From: Nitrospinota bacterium
GTDB taxonomy: Bacteria > UBA8248 > JACPRG01
Direction: 5' to 3'
DNA length: 17,489 nucleotides
NCBI GenBank assembly: GCA_030740135.1
Contig: JASLXW010000023.1
Coordinates: 1 to 17,489, forward strand
The translations under genes and the position numbers were made by a program. The notes under the pieces were generated by a model. It saw nothing but the letters and a program-made list of their open reading frames with translations. It ran no database searches and was not told the origin of the DNA. Positions 1-6,744 of the stretch are shown one piece after another (the first letter of the stretch is position 1; every line of letters starts with the position of its first letter).

Positions 1-102
1 GGAAGGTTTTATCCTCCGATGTCCGTCATCGAGGTCAGCGGCTTCATCGAAGACGGGGCGAAGCTGGAAGTGGAGACCACGGCGATGATTCCGGAAGGCT
101 GA
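1..102 (+). CDS. RidA/YjgF-like protein, C-terminal fragment (5' end outside window)
   Basis: Frame 1 is open from the first base to a TGA at 100-102 and gives 33 residues, including FYPPMSVIEVSGF and ending KLEVETTAMIPEG. The pattern (a Pro-rich turn, a short hydrophobic strand V-x-V-x-x-F, then a G-A-x-L-E-V-E strand and a terminal A-x-I-P) is the usual C-terminus of RidA/YjgF/YER057c family proteins. These form trimers that hydrolyse reactive enamine/imine intermediates or act as related deaminases. The N-terminal part is outside the window, so the subfamily and the conserved Arg that marks true RidA deaminases cannot be checked. It is convergent with the TetR gene and so belongs to a separate transcription unit. 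The family call rests on a short segment and is moderate. Confidence 0.55.
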   Translation, partial: GRFYPPMSVIEVSGFIEDGAKLEVETTAMIPEG

Positions 103-111
103 CGCGGACGG

Positions 112-134
112 CGGTCAAAATGACACATTGACCG
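112..134. repeat. Inverted repeat downstream of the RidA-like gene
   Basis: CGGTCAA (112-118) and TTGACCG (128-134) are perfect 7-bp inverted arms around a 9-nt spacer, starting 10 nt after the RidA-like stop codon. No T-run follows, so it is not a classical intrinsic terminator. It may be a transcript-end hairpin or a protein-binding site. Confidence 0.3.
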
Positions 135-189
135 GGTTATTTAACGAAAGCATGAAAGTCCGCTGCCTTTGGCTTCTATTGCGCGGATT

Positions 190-234
190 GGGGATCCGGT
201 CCCCGGAAGCATAGGGAGGGCGCAAGGCCCTGCC
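190..234. terminator. Possible transcript-end hairpins between convergent genes
   Basis: Two hairpin-capable elements lie between the convergent RidA-like and TetR genes. GGGGA/TCCCC (190-194 and 200-204) has a 5-nt loop. AGGGC/GCCCT (217-221 and 227-231) has the loop GCAAG, and its stem can be lengthened past one mismatch to 214-234. On the plus strand the second is followed by CCGAAAAAG, so neither strand has a proper U-tract directly after the stem. Bidirectional termination is plausible from position only. Confidence 0.25.
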
Positions 235-267
235 CCGAAAAAGACATGACCCCGCGGCGCCGGCCTC

Positions 268-852
268 TTACGGATTCACCGTTCCCAGGATGAGGTCCGC
301 CAGCATGTCGGATATGGCCTCGGCCTGCCGGGTCCCGCCGTTCAGTTTGTAGTTCACCGCGAAACCGTCGAATGCCATGAAGAGCAGGTGCGAGAGCGCG
401 TTGTCCCCGGCCGGGCGGCGGGCTGACTCCGGCAATATCTCACGGAGGATGGCCGAAACCTTCGCCTCCGAGCGAAGCAGCAGGTCCCGGGAATAAACCT
501 CGTCCGCCTTGGGCGTGGACAGGGCCTGCAGGAGGTTGTTGGCAAACCCCCCGATCTCCGCCGGGATGTCCCGCAAAAGCGTCAGGAACACCGTCCGCAG
601 CTTCTCCCGGGGATCGGCCGCGGCCCCTACGTCCGCGGCCAGTCGGTCCAGCCGCTCATCCAGCCAGGGCGTGTAGACGTCGAACAGGATGTCCAGCTTC
701 GAACCGAAATAGTTGTAGATGTTCGATATCGTCACACCTGCTTCGAGCGCGATGTCCGCCAGCGTCGTATTCGAGTAGCCCTTTTCCCTGAACAGCAGAA
801 AGGCGCTGTTGAGGATCGCGTCTCGAACGGCGGTCTTCTTCACCTGCGCCAT
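268..852 (-). CDS. TetR/AcrR-family transcriptional regulator
   Basis: A 194-residue protein of normal TetR length. The N-terminal DNA-binding domain is clear: RDAILNSAFLLFREKGY (about 10-26) is the first helix, and TLADIALEAGVTISNIYNYF (30-49) is the helix-turn-helix with the family's typical Y-x-Y-F ending. The rest is the variable ligand-binding and dimerisation domain, which does not reveal the effector. The ATG start has GAAGGG six bases upstream on its own strand. It is divergent from the ABC transporter operon, with about 110 bp between start codons. That gap holds a perfect palindrome overlapping a -10 box (904-924), so it is most likely a local repressor of the transport/catabolic genes and perhaps of itself, released by the substrate or a CoA intermediate. 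The family call is firm; target and ligand are inferred. Confidence 0.93.
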   Translation of the reverse strand: MAQVKKTAVRDAILNSAFLLFREKGYSNTTLADIALEAGVTISNIYNYFGSKLDILFDVYTPWLDERLDRLAADVGAAADPREKLRTVFLTLLRDIPAEIGGFANNLLQALSTPKADEVYSRDLLLRSEAKVSAILREILPESARRPAGDNALSHLLFMAFDGFAVNYKLNGGTRQAEAISDMLADLILGTVNP

Positions 853-888
853 GTCGAACCCTTCATCCCGCCTGAAGCCGGGTGACGA

Positions 889-917
889 TTGACCCGCGCC
901 TCAAAAAGGAATACCAT
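889..917 (+). promoter_or_regulatory. Predicted sigma70-type promoter of the ABC transporter operon
   Basis: TTGACC (889-894, 5/6 to the -35 consensus), a 17-nt spacer and TACCAT (912-917, 4/6 to the -10 consensus). Transcription would start near 924, leaving a leader of about 38 nt before the ATG at 962. The -10 box sits inside the palindrome 904-924, the arrangement expected for repression by an operator-bound regulator. Confidence 0.55.
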
Positions 918-924
918 TCCTTTT
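904..924. promoter_or_regulatory. Perfect palindrome, probable TetR-family operator
   Basis: Arms AAAAGGAAT (904-912) and ATTCCTTTT (916-924) are exact inverted copies separated by ACC. Length and symmetry fit a TetR dimer site. It lies between the divergent tetR-like gene and the ABC operon, overlaps the predicted -10 box, and is AT-rich in otherwise GC-rich DNA. Binding is inferred. Confidence 0.6.
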
Positions 925-961
925 ATCCGATTTGGAGCGGGAACTCAAGAATCAGAGGGAG

Positions 962-2503
962 ATGCATCCTTTGAGCGACCGTTCAAGCCTGCTCGGCGCC
1001 AGAGACATCTCGAAGCGGTTCTACGCGACCCAGGCCCTGGATCGGGTCTCGTTCGATCTTCACCGCGGCGAGGTCCACACCCTCGTCGGCGAAAACGGCG
1101 CGGGCAAATCGACCCTGATCAAGATCCTCGGCGGCATCTATCAGCGGGACGAAGGCCAGCTCTTCATCGACGGAACGGAGCGGGTCTTCCGCGATCCCCG
1201 TGAAGCGCGGGAGGCCGGTGTCGTCGTCATCCCCCAGGAGATGCAGCTCGTCCCCGCCGCCCCCGTCGCCGAAAACGTCACCCTCGGCGATTGGCCCTCC
1301 AAACGTTTCTTCGGCATCCTCCCCGCCGTCGACCGCGCCCGGATGCACGAGCGGGCGAACGCAGCCCTGAAGCGCCTCAAATTCAGCGGGGACCTCGATG
1401 AGCCGGTCGAACGGCTGAGCTTCGCGGAGCGGCAGCTGGTGGCCATCGCCAAGGCCCTCTGCCGCGAGGCCCAGGTCCTCATCTTGGACGAGCCCACCGC
1501 CTCCTTGGAACACCACGAAGCCGAACGGCTGTTCGGGGTCATCGCCGGCCTCAAGGAGGAGGGCGTCGGGATCATCTTCGTCTCGCACCGCCTGGACGAG
1601 GTGGTCCGCCTGGCCGACCGGTGCACCGTGCTTCGGGACGGACGCGTCGTGGACGTGTCCACAAAGGGCGAAATCTCCCGGGACCGGCTGATCCGGCAGA
1701 TGACCGGACGCGATCTCGAGGAGCTGCACCGGCCGCACACGCTGGAATTCGGAGAACCCCTGCTCGAATACGACGGCGAAGAGGCGAAACCCGGCCGGCG
1801 CCCCTTGCCCGAAAGCGGGGGCGCGGGGGCCGACCGCCGCCTTGGTGTGAGACAGGGGGCCATCGTCGGCCTGGGCGGCCTCCTCGGGAGCGGGACGACG
1901 GAGTACCTTCGAAAACTTTTCGGCGCGGGCGACAAACCGGCGGCCGTCAAGGTGCGCGGCGGGGAGAAGACCATCAACAGGCCGTCCGCGGCGATCCGGG
2001 CCGGCGTCGGGATGGTCCCCGGCGAGCGGAGCCAAGGGCTGGTGATGGGCCTCAGCGTCCGCGACAACATCGTCCTGCCCCACCTGGTCGCGCTGACAAA
2101 GCGCTGGCGCATGGACGAAAAGGCCATCGACCGGCTGGTCGATGATCTGATCGATTCCCTGGACATCCGCCCGCCCGCCCCCAACCTGCCCGTCCGGTCC
2201 CTCTCGGGCGGCAATCAGCAGAAGGTGATTTTCGCCCGCTGGCTCGCGGGGAACATCGACGTCCTCCTGCTCGACGAGCCGACCCACGGAATCGACGTGG
2301 GGGCCAAGGCGCGAATCCACCGCCTGATGCGGGAGTTCGCGGACCAGGGAGGCGGGATCCTGTTCACCTCCTCCGAAGTGGTCGAGGTCGTGTCCATGAG
2401 CGACGGCGTCCTGGCGATGCGCAACGGGAATATCGTGGCGCGCATGTCGCGGGAGAGCGGGGAATACAGCGAAGCCTTCCTGCGCTCGGCCCTGGGAGGA
2501 TGA
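962..2503 (+). CDS. CUT2 (ribose-type) ABC transporter ATP-binding protein, two fused ATPase domains
   Basis: About 513 residues, the normal size for RbsA/MglA/XylG-type ATPases with two nucleotide-binding domains in one chain. Domain 1 has Walker A GENGAGKST (43-51), Q-loop PQEMQ (91-95), signature LSFAERQ (152-158) and Walker B VLILDEPTASL (172-182). Domain 2 has a degenerate Walker A (GLLGSGTTE), as is usual in this family, but a full signature LSGGNQQ and Walker B VLLLDEPTHGIDVG. The linker (about 235-285) is Gly/Pro/Arg-rich and less conserved. It powers import through the permease encoded next. The frame also opens at a TTG at 932. I prefer the ATG at 962, preceded by GAGGGAG, though the spacing is very short. 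The stop overlaps a possible ATG of the next gene at 2500. Confidence 0.92.
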   Translation: MHPLSDRSSLLGARDISKRFYATQALDRVSFDLHRGEVHTLVGENGAGKSTLIKILGGIYQRDEGQLFIDGTERVFRDPREAREAGVVVIPQEMQLVPAAPVAENVTLGDWPSKRFFGILPAVDRARMHERANAALKRLKFSGDLDEPVERLSFAERQLVAIAKALCREAQVLILDEPTASLEHHEAERLFGVIAGLKEEGVGIIFVSHRLDEVVRLADRCTVLRDGRVVDVSTKGEISRDRLIRQMTGRDLEELHRPHTLEFGEPLLEYDGEEAKPGRRPLPESGGAGADRRLGVRQGAIVGLGGLLGSGTTEYLRKLFGAGDKPAAVKVRGGEKTINRPSAAIRAGVGMVPGERSQGLVMGLSVRDNIVLPHLVALTKRWRMDEKAIDRLVDDLIDSLDIRPPAPNLPVRSLSGGNQQKVIFARWLAGNIDVLLLDEPTHGIDVGAKARIHRLMREFADQGGGILFTSSEVVEVVSMSDGVLAMRNGNIVARMSRESGEYSEAFLRSALGG

Positions 2504-2511
2504 GGGGATCC

Positions 2512-3498
2512 ATGGCCGACCGATCCATCCCCATGGAGTCCCGTTGGCGCCGGATCGGCGGCCTGCCGAGGCCCGGGTTCTTCCTGAACCAGATCCCCCT
2601 CCTGGCGCTGATCGTCGTCTGCCTCCTGACCGTCCTGCTCTCCGACCGGTTCCTGACGGGCATGAACCTGATCAACATCCTGCTCCAGGCTTCGGTGATG
2701 TCGGTGGTGGCCATGGGGATGACTTACGTTATCATCTCCGGCGGGTTCGACCTGTCGGTGGGGTCCATCGTGGCCATGTCCGGGTGCGTCGCGGCCTGGG
2801 TGATGCTCCAGACCAACGTCGTCCTGGGCATCCTGGCCGGCATCGCCGCCGGGGCCGCCATCGGCTTGATCAACGGCCTGGTCGTCACGCTTCTGAACGT
2901 GAACCCCTTCATCACCACGCTGGGGACGATGGTCGTCTTCCGCGGCGCGGCCCTGCTGATGACCGACGGGCAGCCCATCGTCGGGGAGGAGGGACTGCCC
3001 GAGTCGTTCCTGGAGATCGGCAGGGGCGCCATGTTCGGGATCCATTACCTGATCTGGGCGCCCATCGTCCTGTTCGCGTTGTTCTCCTGGCTTCTCCACG
3101 TGACCGCGTACGGCAAGCGCATCTTCGCCACCGGGGGCAACCGCGAGGCGGCCTTCCTGGCCGGGATCCAGGTCAACCGGGTCACGGCCTCGGCGTACAT
3201 CTGGTGCGGAACGCTGGCCGGGGTGGCGGGGGTCCTGCTGGGCTCGCGCCTGCAATCCGGACAGCCCACCGCCGGGGAGTTTTACGAGTTGCTGTCCATC
3301 GCGGCGGTGGTGCTGGGCGGGGCCTCCCTCTTCGGCGGGACGGGCAGCCTCTACCGGAGTATGATCGGCGTCTTCATCATGATCGTCCTGTCCAACAGCC
3401 TGAACCTGCTCAACGTCAATTCGTACTGGCAGCGGGTGGCCATCGGCGCCGTCATCATCGCCGCGGCGGCCGCGGATCTGTTCAAGTCGAAACGGTGA
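2512..3498 (+). CDS. CUT2 (ribose-type) ABC transporter permease
   Basis: About 328 residues, strongly hydrophobic, with around eight to ten membrane segments (first at IPLLALIVVCLLTVLL, last at VAIGAVIIAAAAADLF). RbsC-family marks are ITTLGTMVVFRG, the cytoplasmic coupling loop AYGKRIFATGGNREAAFLAGI near 200-220, and ELLSIAAVVLGGASLFGGTGS. It forms the membrane channel for the binding protein's ligand in the inner membrane. Two starts are possible. An ATG at 2500 overlaps the ATPase stop (ATGA) but has GGGAGG directly against it. The ATG at 2512 has GAGGGG four bases upstream and is chosen. Translational coupling to the ATPase gene is likely either way. Confidence 0.92.
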   Translation: MADRSIPMESRWRRIGGLPRPGFFLNQIPLLALIVVCLLTVLLSDRFLTGMNLINILLQASVMSVVAMGMTYVIISGGFDLSVGSIVAMSGCVAAWVMLQTNVVLGILAGIAAGAAIGLINGLVVTLLNVNPFITTLGTMVVFRGAALLMTDGQPIVGEEGLPESFLEIGRGAMFGIHYLIWAPIVLFALFSWLLHVTAYGKRIFATGGNREAAFLAGIQVNRVTASAYIWCGTLAGVAGVLLGSRLQSGQPTAGEFYELLSIAAVVLGGASLFGGTGSLYRSMIGVFIMIVLSNSLNLLNVNSYWQRVAIGAVIIAAAAADLFKSKR

Positions 3499-3545
3499 AA
3501 GTTCCGGATATTGTGAAACCACCAAGAAAGAGAAGGAGAGATGTC

Positions 3546-4478
3546 ATGAAAAAGCTGCTCACGGCCATTTTGGGCGCCGCCATGCTGTTTGCGGCGGCGG
3601 GATCGGCTTTCGCGGCCGGGAAGGTCATCGGGCTCGCCCTCGCGTCGGACACCAACCCCTTCTACATCGCCATGCGCAAAGGCGTGACAATCCGGGCCAA
3701 GCAACTGGGCTGGAAGGTCCGCATCGTCGTCGCCAACGAGGACGTCAACAAGCAGGTCAACGGTGTTCAGGACCTGGTCGCCCAGAAGGTGGACGGCATC
3801 CTGATCTCCCCCATCGACCGGATCGCCACCGGGGCCGCCTATGAGGCGGCGCACAAGGCCAAGATTCCAATCATCTCCATTGCCCGCGGCGCGAAGTCAA
3901 AATACCAGACCCTGCACGTCGCCATGGACGAGGTGCGGATCGGAAAAGACATCGCGGCCTGGATCGCGAAGAAAACGGGCGGCCGGGGCAAGGTGGCCAT
4001 GATCGCCGGGCCCGCAGGCTCCGGCACGTTCCGGAACCTGGCGAACGGCTTTCAGAACGAGATCAAGAAGAATCCCTGCATGAGGGTCGTCTTCAAGCGT
4101 ACGGTCCCGCTGACCCGCGAGGAAGGCCTGAAGCAGACGGAGGACATCCTCGTCTCCCATCCCGACGTCCGGGCCATTTACGGCGCCAACGACGAGCTCG
4201 CCCTGGGCGCGGCCCAGGTGGTCGGCGCCACCGGCAAGAAGGGCGGGATCATCATCACGGGCATGAACGGCGTCCCCCCCGCCCTCGCCGCGGTGGCCAA
4301 GGGCCGGATGGACATGACGGTCGTGCTCAATCCCGTTGCTTGGGGGATCCTCGGCGTCAACGTCATGGACCGGTACCTCAAGGGCGAACGGCCGAAGCAG
4401 AAGGTGTTCATCAAGCATGTGCTGGCGACGAAATCGAACGCCCTGAAATACATACCGCCGAAGCGGAAGAAAAAGTAG
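3546..4478 (+). CDS. Periplasmic sugar-type substrate-binding protein of the ABC importer
   Basis: 310 residues. The start is the ATG with AAGGAG seven bases upstream; the frame stays open far upstream, but only this start gives a signal peptide (MKKLLTAILGAAMLFAAAGS..., cleavage likely after AFA, residue 23). It is a type I periplasmic-binding-protein fold of the RbsB class: SDTNPFY (34-40), QKVDGILISPIDR (80-92), R163 in TFRNLANGF and GANDELALGAA (213-223). The Asp of RbsB's G-F-D-G ligand motif is Asn here (ITGMNG, N241), and the Gln near 262 is Asn (VVLNP). The binding pocket is therefore not a canonical ribose site and the ligand may not be a sugar. The C-terminus is very basic (PPKRKKK). 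Third gene of the transporter operon; 199 bp separate it from the hydantoinase pair. Confidence 0.92.
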   Translation: MKKLLTAILGAAMLFAAAGSAFAAGKVIGLALASDTNPFYIAMRKGVTIRAKQLGWKVRIVVANEDVNKQVNGVQDLVAQKVDGILISPIDRIATGAAYEAAHKAKIPIISIARGAKSKYQTLHVAMDEVRIGKDIAAWIAKKTGGRGKVAMIAGPAGSGTFRNLANGFQNEIKKNPCMRVVFKRTVPLTREEGLKQTEDILVSHPDVRAIYGANDELALGAAQVVGATGKKGGIIITGMNGVPPALAAVAKGRMDMTVVLNPVAWGILGVNVMDRYLKGERPKQKVFIKHVLATKSNALKYIPPKRKKK

Positions 4479-4576
4479 CGCCCGCTTCTCAGGGGGCGGT
4501 GCGAAGATACATGATTGCGGGAAGCGTCCGCGCACCGGCGGGAAGAACGTCCGGGGCGGGGCATTCGCCCTGGCCT

Positions 4577-4610
4577 CGCCGGGCCGGGTGACGCACGACC
4601 CGTCCCGGCG
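4577..4610 (+). other. Long GC-rich stem-loop downstream of the binding-protein gene
   Basis: CGCCGGG (4577-4583) pairs with CCCGGCG (4604-4610). After one C/T mismatch, CGGGT (4585-4589) pairs with ACCCG (4598-4602), leaving an 8-nt loop. That is twelve pairs in total and no U-tract afterwards. Such a hairpin at the end of a binding-protein cistron could protect the upstream message from 3' decay or cause partial termination. Confidence 0.45.
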
Positions 4611-4631
4611 GTAAACAGCGTCACGGGCGCG

Positions 4632-4652
4632 GCGCCTGAATGGGTCAGGCGC
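4632..4652 (+). other. Perfect 8-bp stem-loop in the leader of the HyuA-like gene
   Basis: GCGCCTGA (4632-4639) and TCAGGCGC (4645-4652) are perfect inverted arms around ATGGG. The element ends 25 nt before the GTG start and 8 nt before the likely ribosome-binding purines, so it could affect translation of HyuA, or it could be an operator. No U-run follows. Confidence 0.4.
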
Positions 4653-4677
4653 TGAAACGGAAAGGGATGCCATCAAA

Positions 4678-6735
4678 GTGGGCAAAGGAAAATGGATCGT
4701 CGGCACGGATATCGGGGGCACCTTCACCGATGTCATCGGCGTGAACATCGAGACGGGTGAACAGCGCCTGGGCAAAGTCCCGTCGACCCCCCCGACCTTC
4801 TTCGACGGGGTCATCGACGGGCTGAAAAAGGCCGATCTGCTGGGCGAGGAGACCGACTCGTTCCGGCATGGCGCGACGGTCTCGACCAACGCCATCCTGG
4901 AAAGGAAGGGCGTGAAAACCGCCCTCGTCACGACGGACGGTTTTCGGGACGTGCTGGGCGGCGGCCGGGCCGAGCGGATCTCGGCCTTCGAGCTGGACTG
5001 GGACCCGCCCGAGCTGATCGTCCCCCGTCGGGACGTCCTCACCGTCCGCGAACGGATCAGCCCGTACGGAGAGGTCCTGGTCCCCCTGAACGAGGAAGAC
5101 GTCCGGCTGGCCGCCCGGAAGTGCAGGAAGCGCGGGATCGAATCGGTCGCAATCGTTTACATCGACTCGTTCATGAACCCCGCCCACGAACACCGAACGC
5201 GGGAAATCCTCCAGGAAGAGCTTCCGGACCTGGACATCACGATTTCCTACGAGGTCCTGCCCCAGATGCTCGAGTTCGAGCGGACCTGCACGACGGTTCT
5301 CAATGCGTACGTGTCGCCCATCCTCAAGAACTACCTGCGGGGCCTGGCCTCTCGCCTGAAGCAGGATTGGGGCTACGAGGGACCCATCCTGGTCACGACG
5401 AGCGGCGGGGGCGTCACCAGCGTGAACGAGGCCCTCAAGCTCCCGGCCCGGACCTTTCATTCCTCGCCCGTCTCCGGGGCCGTGGGCATGGCCGGGTACA
5501 TCGGGTCCCTGGCCGGCTTCGAAAACGTGATCGCCTTCGAGACGGGCGGCACGACCAACAACGTTTCGATGATTTATCAAGGAACGCCGGCGATCACCCA
5601 CGAATGGAAGATCCTGTGGAACGTGCCCTGCTGCCTGCCATCGGTCGATACCGTCTACATCGGGGCAGGGGGCGGCAGCATCGGCTGGGTGGACAAGGGC
5701 CAGATCCTCAACGTTGGGCCGCAGAGCATGGGCGCGGTCCCCGGCCCCGCCTGCTACAACATGGGAGGCGAGGAGGCCACCAACACCGACTGCCAGATCG
5801 TCCTGGGGCGGATCGATCCGGACTACTTCCTCGGCGGCGAGATGGAAGTGGACGGGAGCCTCTCCTTCAAGGCGTTGGAGGAGAAGGTCGGGAAGCGCTA
5901 CGGGTGGACCGCCCAGGAGGCGGCCGCCAACATGTACATGGTGGCGATGACCAACCTGATGATGGCCATGCGCATCCAGACCGTTTCCCGGGGCTGGGAC
6001 CCTCGGGACTTCGCCATCGTGCCCTACGGAGGGGGCGGCGCCATGTACGCCTGCGACCTGGCCAAGGAGGTCGGCTCGGGCACCGTCGTCGTCCCGCCCC
6101 TGCCGGGATACGCCTCGGCCTGGGGCGCAATCCGCGTCGACGTGAAGCACGAGTTCACCTCGGCGGTCCACAAGATGGAACTGGAGATCGATTTCGACGG
6201 GTTCAACCGGGACTTCGACGATCTGGCGCAAAGAGCCTACGACATGCTGGAGGGCGAGGGCATCCCGAAGGAAGAGGTCGTCATCCAGCGCTTTGTCGAC
6301 GTGAAGTTCTTCAGCCAAAGCAGCTTCTTCACCGTCGAGGTCCCCTCGGGCCGGATCGAGAACCTCGACCAAATCACCCAGGACTTTCAGGCCAGCATGA
6401 AGGAGGCCTACGGCTACACCCTTCCGACCGGCTACGCCCCAACCGAGGTCGTCAACCTGCGCATCGTCGCGGCAGGATTGATTGAGAAGCCCGACCTGCC
6501 CCGGATCGACCGGAAGGGCTCCCTCGACGACGCGCGAAAACCGTCCCGGGAGGTGTGGTTCAGGGACGTGGGGTTCGTGGAAAGCGCCATCTTCGAGCGG
6601 GAAAAACTCGGGGTCGGCGCGGCGGTGGACGGGCCGGCGATCATCGAGCAGCCGGACACCACGACCGTCCTGCCGCCGGGCGCCCATTGCAAAGTCGACG
6701 ACTACGGGAATCTCGTCATCACGGTGGATCACTAG
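4678..6735 (+). CDS. HyuA-type hydantoinase A / ketone-carboxylase beta-like ATPase subunit
   Basis: 685 residues, the normal length for the hydantoinase A/oxoprolinase N-terminal family, which binds ATP with an ASKHA-type fold. The first phosphate motif is intact: GTDIGGTFTD (9-18), followed by HGATVSTNAILERKG near 63-77. The second, usually D-x-G-G-T-S-x-D, reads FETGGTTNNV (287-296): Glu for the first Asp and Asn295 for the second. Other marks are IGAGGGSIGW, PGPACYN and the late FAIVPYGGGGAMYA segment. Family members cleave hydantoins or 5-oxoproline with ATP, or activate acetone/acetophenone for carboxylation with HyuB-like partners; substrate cannot be read here. The start is a GTG with AAAGGG 11 bases upstream, weak but with no better in-frame choice. 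The HyuB gene follows after 9 bp, so a heteromeric complex is expected. Confidence 0.9.
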   Translation: MGKGKWIVGTDIGGTFTDVIGVNIETGEQRLGKVPSTPPTFFDGVIDGLKKADLLGEETDSFRHGATVSTNAILERKGVKTALVTTDGFRDVLGGGRAERISAFELDWDPPELIVPRRDVLTVRERISPYGEVLVPLNEEDVRLAARKCRKRGIESVAIVYIDSFMNPAHEHRTREILQEELPDLDITISYEVLPQMLEFERTCTTVLNAYVSPILKNYLRGLASRLKQDWGYEGPILVTTSGGGVTSVNEALKLPARTFHSSPVSGAVGMAGYIGSLAGFENVIAFETGGTTNNVSMIYQGTPAITHEWKILWNVPCCLPSVDTVYIGAGGGSIGWVDKGQILNVGPQSMGAVPGPACYNMGGEEATNTDCQIVLGRIDPDYFLGGEMEVDGSLSFKALEEKVGKRYGWTAQEAAANMYMVAMTNLMMAMRIQTVSRGWDPRDFAIVPYGGGGAMYACDLAKEVGSGTVVVPPLPGYASAWGAIRVDVKHEFTSAVHKMELEIDFDGFNRDFDDLAQRAYDMLEGEGIPKEEVVIQRFVDVKFFSQSSFFTVEVPSGRIENLDQITQDFQASMKEAYGYTLPTGYAPTEVVNLRIVAAGLIEKPDLPRIDRKGSLDDARKPSREVWFRDVGFVESAIFEREKLGVGAAVDGPAIIEQPDTTTVLPPGAHCKVDDYGNLVITVDH

Positions 6736-6744
6736 GAGGCGGCC

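Noticed and set aside
983..3525. Minus-strand open frames opposite the ATPase and permease genes
   Set aside because: They are antisense shadows with repetitive His/Asp/Gln/Gly composition and no recognisable domain; the sense strand holds complete ABC motifs.
2544..3545. Apparent N-terminal extension of the binding protein over the permease region
   Set aside because: The frame is merely open; the extension is Arg/Pro-rich. The ATG at 3546 has a good Shine-Dalgarno and begins a clear signal peptide.
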